Under the pieces are notes generated by a model. That model saw only the letters and a program-made list of their open reading frames with translations. It searched no databases and was not told the origin of the DNA. A stretch of 7,154 nt of DNA from an uncultured Clostridia bacterium (GTDB lineage Bacteria; Bacillota; Clostridia; Oscillospirales; Oscillospiraceae). The stretch lies in the NCBI GenBank assembly GCA_937907975.1, contig CALEQS010000271.1:1-7154 (forward strand), in the 5' to 3' direction. Made by a program: the position numbers and the translations under genes. Numbering within the stretch: position 1 is the stretch's first letter; each line of letters begins with the position of its first letter. Of the stretch, positions 1-5,167 are shown one piece after another.

Positions 1-973
1 GCACCGTCTGGCGGGACTTGGTAAAGGCCGGCGGGTCGAGGATAATGAAGTCGTAGTCATGGCACCTGCGCTCGCTCAGCTCGGTGAGCAGGTCGAACAC
101 ATTGGCGCACTGGAAGCTCATCTTGTTCTCCAGCCCGTTGCGCCGGGCGTTCTCGGCGGCCATGTCGATGGCGGCCTGGGAGATGTCCACACTGGTGACG
201 TGCTCCGCGCCGCCCATGGCCGCATTCAGGCCGAAGGAGCCGGTGTGAGTGAAGCAGTCCAGCACCCGCTTGCCCGCGGCAATGCGGGCCACTGCCGCCC
301 GGTTGTACTTCTGGTCTAGGAAGAAGCCGGTCTTCTGGCCGTTTTCCACATCCACCAGATAGTTTACGCCGTTTTCCACAATCTCCGCCACGGCGCTTTC
401 CGGGGCGGGCAGGCCCTCGATGGGGTACCAGCCCCTGCCCTCCTCCATGCCCTCCCGGAGCCGGATGGACACATCGTTGCGCTCGTAGATGCCCCGGATG
501 TCCTCGCCCATTTTGCGCAGAACGTCCAGCAAAGCGGTGAACACCACGTCCTTCACCCGCTCCATGCCCAGAGAGAGCACCTGCACGGACAGGATGGTGT
601 CATAGCGGTCCACCGTCAGGCCGGGCATCTGGTCGGCCTCGCCGTGGATCAGGCGGCAGCACTTGAAGTCGGGGCCGGGCATGACCGTCTTTCGGTAGCG
701 CAGGGCATATTCCACCCGGCGGCGCCAGAAGGCGGCGTCAAATCGGTCATTGGCGCTGCGGGAGATGAGCCGGACGGTGATCTTGGAGGCGTCATTATAA
801 AAACCGGTGCCCAGGTAGGCGCTGCCCGCCAGCACATCCACCAGGCCGCCGTTTTCCGGCGTACCCTCCATGTGTCGGATCTCCTCGCCGTACACCCACG
901 GATGCCCCCCCTTGACGGCCCGCTCCGCCTTGTTGGTGACGTACACCTTGGGATAACTGCGCTCCTGCTTCAT
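1..973 (-). CDS. Class I SAM-dependent rRNA methyltransferase, RlmI-like (C-terminus cut off)
   Basis: This is the N-terminal 324 residues of a COG1092/RlmI-type protein; the family usually has about 390-400 residues, so the C-terminal end lies beyond the left edge. Residues about 5-75 fit the small RNA-binding PUA-like domain (PKVYVTNKAERAVKGGHPWV). A central linker carries the family signature RLIHGEADQMPGLTVDRY at 107-124. The Rossmann methyltransferase domain follows, with GQKTGFFLDQ at 212-221, the SAM-binding segment LDCFTHTGSFGLNA at 238-251, the acidic ribose-binding VDIS at 262-265, and the catalytic-region motif LDPPAF at 312-317. Family members methylate a cytosine C5 in 23S rRNA (C1962 in E. 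coli RlmI); the exact target here is inferred. The ATG at 973 is preceded by GGAAGGAGA at suitable spacing and by a good promoter. Family call is sure; the rRNA position is not. Confidence 0.93.
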   Translation of the reverse strand, partial: MKQERSYPKVYVTNKAERAVKGGHPWVYGEEIRHMEGTPENGGLVDVLAGSAYLGTGFYNDASKITVRLISRSANDRFDAAFWRRRVEYALRYRKTVMPGPDFKCCRLIHGEADQMPGLTVDRYDTILSVQVLSLGMERVKDVVFTALLDVLRKMGEDIRGIYERNDVSIRLREGMEEGRGWYPIEGLPAPESAVAEIVENGVNYLVDVENGQKTGFFLDQKYNRAAVARIAAGKRVLDCFTHTGSFGLNAAMGGAEHVTSVDISQAAIDMAAENARRNGLENKMSFQCANVFDLLTELSERRCHDYDFIILDPPAFTKSRQTV

Positions 974-1020
974 CGTCGTCTCTCCTTCCAAGTCGTGATT
1001 TCTCCTGATTTAACCTGCAA

Positions 1021-1049
1021 ATTGTACCACAGCGCGGCGTTTTCTTCAA
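1021..1049 (-). promoter_or_regulatory. Sigma-A promoter for the methyltransferase gene
   Basis: On the minus strand a -35 box TTGAAG (1049-1044) is separated by exactly 17 bases from a -10 box TACAAT (1026-1021), with an upstream TGG that makes an extended -10. Transcription would start near 1014, giving a leader of about 40 bases before the ATG at 973. It is divergent from the murC-side promoter, with about 50 bases between the two -35 boxes. Confidence 0.7.
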
Positions 1050-1098
1050 CCAAAATCAGCTGATACGCAAAAACTGACGCCGTTTTCGCAAGAAACGC

Positions 1099-1127
1099 TT
1101 GAATTTCCACAGGGCAGGGCATATAAT
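1099..1127 (+). promoter_or_regulatory. Sigma-A promoter facing murC
   Basis: TTGAAT (1099-1104) and a perfect TATAAT (1122-1127) are separated by 17 bases. Transcription would start near 1134, about 300 bases before the murC ATG, so the palindromic repeat at 1174-1370 would be part of the murC leader RNA. A small stem with a GCAA loop (1081-1097) lies just upstream. I found no better promoter between the repeat and murC; a TAAAAT near 1399 lacks a properly spaced -35 box. Confidence 0.65.
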
Positions 1128-1173
1128 ATGTGGGCTTGTGAGAAAAAGTATACTTAATTGTTCGGTTTAGATA

Positions 1174-1370
1174 GGCTTCCCTTTGGGGAGCGAACCCGAA
1201 ACAGGAATGCGCCAGCGGCGCATTCCCGGGCGAGTGCTGTAACCGCCGAAGGCGCTCCAAAGAAAAGGCTGTCGCCGCAGGCGACTGATGAGGGGGCAGG
1301 TCTAGGATAGATTTTTCTCCATCGCCACCTCATCCGGCCCTTTGGGCCACCTTCCCCTCAAGGGGAAGGC
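1174..1370. repeat. Palindromic MITE-like intergenic repeat
   Basis: This stretch has no credible gene and is built from nested inverted repeats. The left end has CTTCCC-TTT-GGGGAG (1176-1190, one G-U pair); the right end has CCTTCCCCT-CA-AGGGGAAGG (1350-1369). Inside are GTCGCC-GCA-GGCGAC (1271-1285) and GGCCC-TTT-GGGCC (1336-1348), with GATGAGG (1287-1293) matching CCTCATC (1328-1334) in opposite orientation. The left arm carries extra material from about 1191 to 1262, including a perfect 10-bp stem GGAATGCGCC/GGCGCATTCC (1204-1226) with loop AGC. The pattern resembles dispersed non-coding palindromic elements that I recall from clostridial genomes ending in CCTTCCCCTCAAGGGGAAGG (from memory, not searched). 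No transposase is nearby. The rest of 974-1431 holds the two promoters and a short palindrome. Confidence 0.65.
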
Positions 1371-1395
1371 TTTGGTCAGTGCGCCGAACGATCAT

Positions 1396-1409
1396 CCATA
1401 AAATTATGG
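1396..1409. promoter_or_regulatory. Short perfect palindrome before the murC ribosome binding site
   Basis: CCATAA-AA-TTATGG is a 6+2+6 perfect inverted repeat located 7 bases before the murC Shine-Dalgarno AGGAGG (1417-1422). It could be an operator or a small RNA hairpin that influences ribosome access, but such a short AT-rich palindrome can arise by chance. No function is assigned. Confidence 0.2.
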
Positions 1410-1431
1410 CTGTCATAGGAGGCCGTTTTCC

Positions 1432-2832
1432 ATGATCATTAATGAATTAAAAAGCCGGCTGAAGCCCGGCTGCCGCGCCCATCTGGTGGGCATTGGCGGC
1501 GTGTCCATGGCCCCGCTGGCCGAAGTGCTGCACGGCATGGGCATCATCGTCTCTGGCTCCGATATGAAGGAGAGCAAGACCGTGGAGCATCTGCGCTCCC
1601 TGGGCATTGAGGTCGTCATCGGCCACTTTGCCGAAACCGTGCAGGGCAAGGATCTGGTGATCCGCACCGCCGCCGTCCACGACGACAACCCCGAGATCGC
1701 CGCCGCCCGCGCCGCGAACATCCCTGTCTACGAGCGGGCTCAGGCCTGGGGCGCACTCATGACCGACTACAAGCACGCGCTGTGCATCGCCGGCACCCAC
1801 GGCAAGACCACCACGACCTCCATGTGCACCCACATCATCATGGCGGCCCAGATGGATCCCACCGTTATGATCGGCGGCACCCTCCCCCTGCTCCACGCCG
1901 GTCATCGGGTGGGCAAGGGTGACACCATCATTCTGGAGAGCTGCGAATACTGCAACTCCTTCCTGTCCTTCCGGCCCACCACCGCCGTCATTCTGGACAT
2001 TGAGGCCGACCATCTGGACTTCTTCAAGGATCTGGCCGATGTGGAGAATTCCTTCCGCCGCTTTGCCGATCTGGTGCCCGCCGAGGGCGGCGTCATCGTA
2101 GCCAACGCCGACGACCGCAACACCATGGACACGCTGGACGGTCTGGACCGCAACATCATCACCTTCGGCATGGGCAGCTATGCCGACATCTACTGCGAGA
2201 ATCTGGAGTACGTCAATGGCGTGGGCCAGTTCGACCTGATGCAGGACGGCAAAAAGCTCACCCACATCGAGCTGAGCGTGCCCGGCAAGCACAACGTGAA
2301 GAATGCACTGGCCGCCGCCGCCGCCGCCCTGACCGTGGACGCCCCTGCCGAGGCCATTGCCGCCGGTCTGCACGCCTTCCGGGGTGCGGAGCGCCGCTTC
2401 CAGTTCAAGGGTGAGTATCACGGTGCCATGATCTACGACGATTACGCCCACCATCCCGGCGAGATCCATGTGCTGATGGACACCGTCAGAACGCTGGGCT
2501 ATGAGCGCATCATCTGCGCCTTCCAGCCTCACACCTACACCCGCACCAAGGCACTGTTCGGCGACTTTGTCCGGGAGCTGGGCCGCCCTGATGTCACCCT
2601 GTTGGCGGAGATCTACGCCGCCCGGGAGAAGAATACGCTGGGCATCTCCTCCAAGGATCTGGCTGAGCGCATTCCCGGTGCGGAATACTGCGCCACGCTG
2701 GACGACGTAAAGCGCCGTCTGGAGGAGCTGGCCAAACCCGGCGACCTCATCCTGACCGTCGGTGCCGGCGACATCTATACCGTCGGCGAGGCAATGGTCA
2801 AGGACGCCGAGCGCGAAAAGCAGAACGGCTGA
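1432..2832 (+). CDS. murC: UDP-N-acetylmuramate--L-alanine ligase
   Basis: A complete 466-residue cytoplasmic Mur ligase that joins L-alanine to UDP-MurNAc with ATP, the first step of the peptidoglycan peptide stem. The three Mur domains are visible. The N-terminal UDP-binding domain has GIGGVSM at 20-26. The ATP-binding central domain has the P-loop GTHGKTTTTS at 121-130, the ESCEY segment at 169-173, ILDIEADHLDFF at 188-198 and NVKNA at 288-292. The C-terminal domain has YDDYAHHP at 335-342, FQPHTYTRT at 364-372 and GAGDIY at 444-449. Length and motifs fit MurC rather than the related Mpl, MurD, MurE or MurF. AGGAGG (1417-1422) sits 9 bases before the ATG. It stands alone here rather than in a division/cell-wall cluster, and a strong terminator follows directly. 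Confidence 0.97.
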   Translation: MIINELKSRLKPGCRAHLVGIGGVSMAPLAEVLHGMGIIVSGSDMKESKTVEHLRSLGIEVVIGHFAETVQGKDLVIRTAAVHDDNPEIAAARAANIPVYERAQAWGALMTDYKHALCIAGTHGKTTTTSMCTHIIMAAQMDPTVMIGGTLPLLHAGHRVGKGDTIILESCEYCNSFLSFRPTTAVILDIEADHLDFFKDLADVENSFRRFADLVPAEGGVIVANADDRNTMDTLDGLDRNIITFGMGSYADIYCENLEYVNGVGQFDLMQDGKKLTHIELSVPGKHNVKNALAAAAAALTVDAPAEAIAAGLHAFRGAERRFQFKGEYHGAMIYDDYAHHPGEIHVLMDTVRTLGYERIICAFQPHTYTRTKALFGDFVRELGRPDVTLLAEIYAAREKNTLGISSKDLAERIPGAEYCATLDDVKRRLEELAKPGDLILTVGAGDIYTVGEAMVKDAEREKQNG

Positions 2833-2846
2833 GTTTTCAACAGGTC

Positions 2847-2883
2847 AAAAGGCTCTGACAAATGTCAGAGCCTTTTCTTTTTT
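2847..2883 (+). terminator. Intrinsic terminator of murC
   Basis: A perfect inverted repeat AAAAGGCTCTGACA (2847-2860) and TGTCAGAGCCTTTT (2863-2876) runs straight into a T-tract interrupted by one C (2873-2883). It begins 14 bases after the murC stop codon and separates murC from the next unit. Confidence 0.93.
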
Positions 2884-2901
2884 CATCATTCTTGCTATAC
2901 T
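2873..2901 (+). promoter_or_regulatory. Possible weak promoter for the TIGR04076/GNAT pair
   Basis: A good -10 box TATACT (2896-2901) lies 17 bases after a poor -35 box TTTTCT (2873-2878) that overlaps the T-tract of the murC terminator. A start near 2908 would leave a leader of about 19 bases before the ATG at 2927. Because the terminator isolates these genes from murC, some promoter is expected here, but the -35 match is weak. Confidence 0.4.
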
Positions 2902-2926
2902 GAAGAAAAATGCGGAGGATACAACC

Positions 2927-3241
2927 ATGAAAAAGGTCAAGATCACCGTCATGCGCATCGCGTCCTATCCCGACCTGATGGCCGAGTATGAGAACCCGAT
3001 CTCCAATGCCTGCAATATGGTGCTGGGTCAGAGTTTTACCGCCAATGGCTGGCAGAGGCCGGAGGGATTCTGCCCCAGCGCGTGGGACACGGTCTCCCCC
3101 TTTGTGCTGGCACTGTCCCACGGAGGCGAAAACTTTTACGACGGCTGGATGAAAGATCCCCGCTCCGCCATGATCTCCTGCAACGACGGTTTCCGCCCGG
3201 TCAGCTTCCTGCTGGAGGCGCTGGATGGGGATGCCGACTGA
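2927..3241 (+). CDS. TIGR04076 family small protein of unknown function
   Basis: A 104-residue soluble protein with no signal peptide or membrane segment. I match it from memory to the uncharacterised TIGR04076 family: a KVKITVMR beginning (3-10), the central segment PEGFCPSAW (45-53), and the C-terminal CNDGFRPVSFLLEAL (85-99) are the parts I associate with that family. Cysteines are at 29, 49 and 85; the last two lie in the conserved segments, which could suit metal binding or redox chemistry, but that is speculation. The reading frame is open upstream into murC, but the ATG at 2927 is chosen because GGAGG (2914-2918) is 8 bases ahead and the terminator of murC lies between. The GNAT gene follows after 26 bases, so the two are probably co-transcribed. 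Biochemical role unknown. Confidence 0.8.
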   Translation: MKKVKITVMRIASYPDLMAEYENPISNACNMVLGQSFTANGWQRPEGFCPSAWDTVSPFVLALSHGGENFYDGWMKDPRSAMISCNDGFRPVSFLLEALDGDAD

Positions 3242-3267
3242 ATCCATGAAAGCGAGTTTTGATTTAC

Positions 3268-3762
3268 ATGAACACCAATGAGCTGAACCTGCACCCCCTG
3301 ACCCTGACGGAGGACGCCGCCATTGCCGCCATCATCCGCACAAACCTGGAACACCACGGCCTAAATCTGCCCGGCACGGTCTATTTTGATCCGGAGCTGG
3401 ATCATCTGAGCCGGTTTTACGGCGCACAGCCGGGAAAGCGGGGTTATTTCATCCTGAAGGACGAACAGGGCGCCGTGCTGGGCGGCGTGGGCTACGCCGA
3501 GTTTGACGGATTTCCGAACTGCGCCGAGCTGCAGAAGCTCTACCTGACCGATGCCGCCAAAGGGCATGGCACCGGGCGGAAGCTCATGGAGTTCATAATG
3601 GGCGCCGCCCATCAGGCGGGCTATCAGGCCCTCTATCTGGAGACCCATACCAATCTGGATGCGGCCGTCCACCTCTATGAAAAGCTGGGCTTTCAGCAGA
3701 TCGACAAGCCCGCCTGTGTCCGCCACAGTACCATGAACCGCTTTTTCATCAAGAAGTTCTGA
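3268..3762 (+). CDS. GNAT family N-acetyltransferase
   Basis: A 164-residue single-domain GNAT protein that would transfer an acetyl group from acetyl-CoA to an amine; the substrate cannot be told from sequence. The core is clear: the strand GYFILKDEQGAVLGGVGYAEF (59-79), the strand AELQKLYLTD before the acetyl-CoA pyrophosphate loop KGHGTGRKL (98-106, the Q/R-x-x-G-x-G/A motif with K in first place), then the helix LMEFIMGAAHQAGY and the C-terminal LYLETHTNLDAAVHLYEKLGF (122-142), where the N/A-x-x-LYEKLGF pattern is typical. A TTG at 3259 in the same frame is a poor start because the only Shine-Dalgarno-like stretch (AAGCGAG, 3250-3256) would be 2 bases away; ATG at 3268 leaves 11 bases. 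The ribosome site is weak, fitting translation as the second gene of the pair. Confidence 0.9.
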   Translation: MNTNELNLHPLTLTEDAAIAAIIRTNLEHHGLNLPGTVYFDPELDHLSRFYGAQPGKRGYFILKDEQGAVLGGVGYAEFDGFPNCAELQKLYLTDAAKGHGTGRKLMEFIMGAAHQAGYQALYLETHTNLDAAVHLYEKLGFQQIDKPACVRHSTMNRFFIKKF

Positions 3763-3788
3763 GTCTGCTCAACACTCCCGAAAGCGAA

Positions 3789-3856
3789 TTTTGCCCGCCA
3801 CGCGGGCAAAAGAGCCTTGCACCAGCCCTCGCGCGATTTTCGCCCGAAGGGCGAAA
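3789..3856. repeat. Two related hairpin units in the convergent intergenic region
   Basis: Hairpin TTTTGCCCGC-CAC-GCGGGCAAAA (3789-3811) and hairpin TTTCGCCC-GAA-GGGCGAAA (3838-3856) are both perfect. Each is preceded by a GCGA(A)TTTT stretch and followed by GAGCC, so they look like two copies of one unit whose stems have diverged while still pairing. The region is downstream of the GNAT gene and would be transcribed until the terminator at 3914. Confidence 0.6.
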
Positions 3857-3873
3857 GAGCCAGTCTCACAGAG

Positions 3874-3897
3874 TTTCACCGCCCGCAGGCGGTGAAA
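3874..3897. repeat. Perfect 10-bp stem-loop
   Basis: TTTCACCGCC (3874-3883) pairs fully with GGCGGTGAAA (3888-3897) around a CGCA loop. It is followed by an A-rich rather than T-rich stretch on the plus strand, so it is not a plus-strand terminator. On the minus strand it is followed by AAACTCTG, so it does not look like a minus-strand terminator either. Confidence 0.55.
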
Positions 3898-3913
3898 GAA
3901 AATGAAATAATGA

Positions 3914-3946
3914 AAAGAGGCGGAATTCACTTCCGCCTCTTTTTTT
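3914..3946 (+). terminator. Intrinsic terminator of the TIGR04076/GNAT unit
   Basis: AAAGAGGCGGAA (3914-3925) and TTCCGCCTCTTT (3931-3942) form a perfect 12-bp stem with loop TTCAC, followed by seven consecutive T (3940-3946). It lies about 150 bases after the GNAT stop codon, with three other hairpins in between. Its loop and upper stem are shared with the hairpin at 4057-4087. Confidence 0.9.
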
Positions 3947-3951
3947 CTTCT

Positions 3952-4056
3952 CAGCCCGCAAGTGTGCGAGCGCAAGCGAGTGCGCGCCGCGGGCTGCATC
4001 TTTTCGAAGAAATGCCCGCATTTCTGAGAGAGCTTGTCGAGAAACTCGACAAGCTC
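3952..4056. repeat. Consecutive stem-loops in the convergent intergenic region
   Basis: Three stem-loops follow one another: CAGCCCGC (3952-3959) with GCGGGCTG (3989-3996), enclosing a GC-rich stretch with the direct repeat GCGAG; AGAAATGC-CC-GCATTTCT (4008-4025); and GAGCTTGTCGAG-AAA-CTCGACAAGCTC (4030-4056), a perfect 12-bp stem. None has an adjoining T-tract. The open frames that cross this region have no ribosome site or recognisable protein, so I treat it as non-coding. Confidence 0.6.
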
Positions 4057-4087
4057 AACCCGGGTGGAATTCACTTCCACCCGGGTT
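4057..4087. repeat. Perfect 13-bp stem-loop sharing its top with the 3914 terminator
   Basis: AACCCGGGTGGAA (4057-4069) pairs perfectly with TTCCACCCGGGTT (4075-4087) around loop TTCAC. The apical GGAATTCACTTCC is identical to that of the terminator at 3914-3946, while the bases below it differ on both sides in a pairing-preserving way. There is no T-tract beyond it. Confidence 0.65.
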
Positions 4088-4089
4088 CA

Positions 4090-4128
4090 CCTCTCGCCCC
4101 GAGAGGGCCGACCTTTCGCGCAGCGAAA
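4090..4128. repeat. Two short stem-loops
   Basis: CCTCTCG-CCC-CGAGAGG (4090-4106) and TTTCGC-GCA-GCGAAA (4114-4128) continue the hairpin series toward the terminator of the minus-strand reductase. Both are short, and each alone would be unremarkable in GC-rich DNA; they are listed because they extend the uninterrupted series. Confidence 0.45.
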
Positions 4129-4159
4129 CGAGGCACTCCCGGAGCGCATCCCCTCGCAG

Positions 4160-4192
4160 AAAAGGGCTGGCACCACAGGTGCCAGCCCTTTT
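4160..4192 (-). terminator. Terminator hairpin of the SDR gene
   Basis: AAAAGGGCTGGCACC (4160-4174) and GGTGCCAGCCCTTTT (4178-4192) make a perfect 15-bp stem with loop ACA, beginning 7 bases after the stop codon of the minus-strand reductase. The T run is short (TTTT, included in the stem) on both strands, so it may also stop plus-strand readthrough from the GNAT side. Confidence 0.8.
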
Positions 4193-4199
4193 CGAGAAA

Positions 4200-5000
4200 T
4201 CACGGTCTCTGTCCCATGCCGCCCTCCAGCGTCAGGGTCTCGCCGGACATATATTTGAAGTCTGGCATGGCCAGCTGGACGCAGACACGGCCGATCTCCA
4301 GCTCGGCATCGCCGTAGTGGCCCATGGGAGGCATCTTCACGTTGGCCTTGAACGCTTCGGGATAGGCCTTCTGGAAGTTCTCCAGCTGGGCTGTCCAGGC
4401 CAGCGGGCAGACGATGTTGACGTTGATGCCGTCCTTGCCCCACTCGGTGGCGGCCACGCGGGTCAGGCCGCGGATGCCCTCCTTGGCGGCGGCATAGGCG
4501 CACTGACCATAGTTGCCGAACAGGCCTGCGCCGGAGGCGAAGTTCACCACGCTGCCCTTGGACTCAGCCAGATAGGGGTAGGCGGCCTTCATATAATAGA
4601 ATGCGGCGTACAGGCCGGAGTAGATGGCCAGATCGAACTGCTCGGTGGTGTGGTCGGCCAGCGTCACGCCGGAGGCAGAAGCCTGAGCGTTGTTGATGAG
4701 CACCTGAATGCCGCCGAAGGTGTCCACCGCCTGCTTGACCACGTTGGCCGCAATGGCCTCGTTGTCATGGCCGGCGGCGATGTCGGCCTGGACTGTCAGC
4801 ACCTTGACGCCGTACTTGGCCTCCAGTTCCTCTTTTGCAGCCTCCAGCTTCTTCACATTGCGTCCGGTGATGACGATGTTGGCACCCTCCTTGGCATAAG
4901 CGGTGGCAATGCCATAGCCGATGGAGCCGCAGCGGCCGTCGCTCAGCACAGCGCGGCCTGCACCTGTAATAATTACAGTTTTACCAGTCAAAAAGCCCAT
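4200..5000 (-). CDS. Short-chain dehydrogenase/reductase (SDR) with enlarged glycine-rich loop
   Basis: A 266-residue cytoplasmic NAD(P)-dependent oxidoreductase of the SDR superfamily. The Rossmann start is KTVIITGAG (7-15). The usual TGxxxGxG spacing is expanded: the closing GYG is at 28-30, eleven residues later than usual, inside SIGYGIA, which resembles the SIAYGIA of FabI enoyl reductases. ITGR at 44-47 ends strand 2, where an Arg often favours NADPH. QAD at 71-73, NNA at 103-105, Ser156, and Tyr169-x3-Lys173 are the classical SDR sites, so catalysis is of the YxxxK type and not the FabI Yx6K type. The substrate is not evident. An in-frame ATG at 5042 would add 14 residues, but AAAGGAG (5016-5010) is 9 bases before the ATG at 5000, which is preferred. 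It lies downstream of the unknown gene at 5168-5668 in the same direction, 167 bases apart, with a promoter candidate between. Confidence 0.92.
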   Translation of the reverse strand: MGFLTGKTVIITGAGRAVLSDGRCGSIGYGIATAYAKEGANIVITGRNVKKLEAAKEELEAKYGVKVLTVQADIAAGHDNEAIAANVVKQAVDTFGGIQVLINNAQASASGVTLADHTTEQFDLAIYSGLYAAFYYMKAAYPYLAESKGSVVNFASGAGLFGNYGQCAYAAAKEGIRGLTRVAATEWGKDGINVNIVCPLAWTAQLENFQKAYPEAFKANVKMPPMGHYGDAELEIGRVCVQLAMPDFKYMSGETLTLEGGMGQRP

Positions 5001-5086
5001 AATCAATTTCTCCTTTTCCAGAAAAGTGTTGACGAAATTCATTGAATGGTGCTATATTTTCATTAAGCACTTTTATGAATGTCTTT

Positions 5087-5114
5087 ATTCTAACAAGGCA
5101 CACATAAAATGCAA
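5087..5114 (-). promoter_or_regulatory. Candidate extended -10 promoter for the SDR gene
   Basis: On the minus strand, TTGCAT (5114-5109) and TAGAAT (5092-5087) are 16 bases apart, and the -10 is preceded by TGT, giving an extended -10 form. A start near 5080 leaves a leader of about 80 bases. The -35 match is poor, so the extended -10 would carry most of the recognition. Several TTGC motifs lie on and upstream of the -35 region. Confidence 0.4.
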
Positions 5115-5167
5115 GAGCAAAACTGCAAGATTGCAAATACCGCACAAAAAACAGTCAAATCTTTGTG

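Noticed and set aside
1447..2532. Long open frame of 361 codons on the minus strand
   Set aside because: It is the antisense shadow of murC. Its His/Gly/Val-rich composition is what GC-rich codons give when read backwards, and there is no ribosome site.
1432..2832. Mpl (murein tripeptide recycling ligase) as an alternative to MurC
   Set aside because: The ESCEY and ILDIEADHLDFF segments and the overall length fit Gram-positive MurC, and Mpl is mainly proteobacterial.
3789..4192. CRISPR array or attenuator-type riboswitch in the hairpin cluster
   Set aside because: The repeats differ in sequence, length and spacing, with no constant direct repeat, and the region lies after stop codons of convergent genes, not before a gene.
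3817..4317. Plus-strand open frame across the hairpin cluster
   Set aside because: It reads through eight hairpins and the SDR terminator into the antisense of the SDR gene, without a ribosome site or recognisable protein.
4964..4978. Perfect palindrome CTGTAAT-A-ATTACAG
   Set aside because: It lies within the SDR coding sequence at the codons for the first Rossmann strand and is explained by codon choice; position inside the gene gives no support for an operator.
5001..5042. Fourteen-residue N-terminal extension of the SDR from the ATG at 5042
   Set aside because: No Shine-Dalgarno precedes that ATG, whereas AAAGGAG is ideally placed for the ATG at 5000, and SDR proteins normally begin a few residues before the first strand.
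4179..5045. Long plus-strand open frame opposite the SDR gene
   Set aside because: Antisense shadow of a well-supported SDR with catalytic residues; it runs through the SDR terminator and has no matching motif or start signal.
5143..5167. Hairpin CACAAA/TTTGTG after the stop of the unknown gene as a terminator
   Set aside because: Only 6 AT-rich base pairs with a 13-base loop and no T-tract following on the minus strand.
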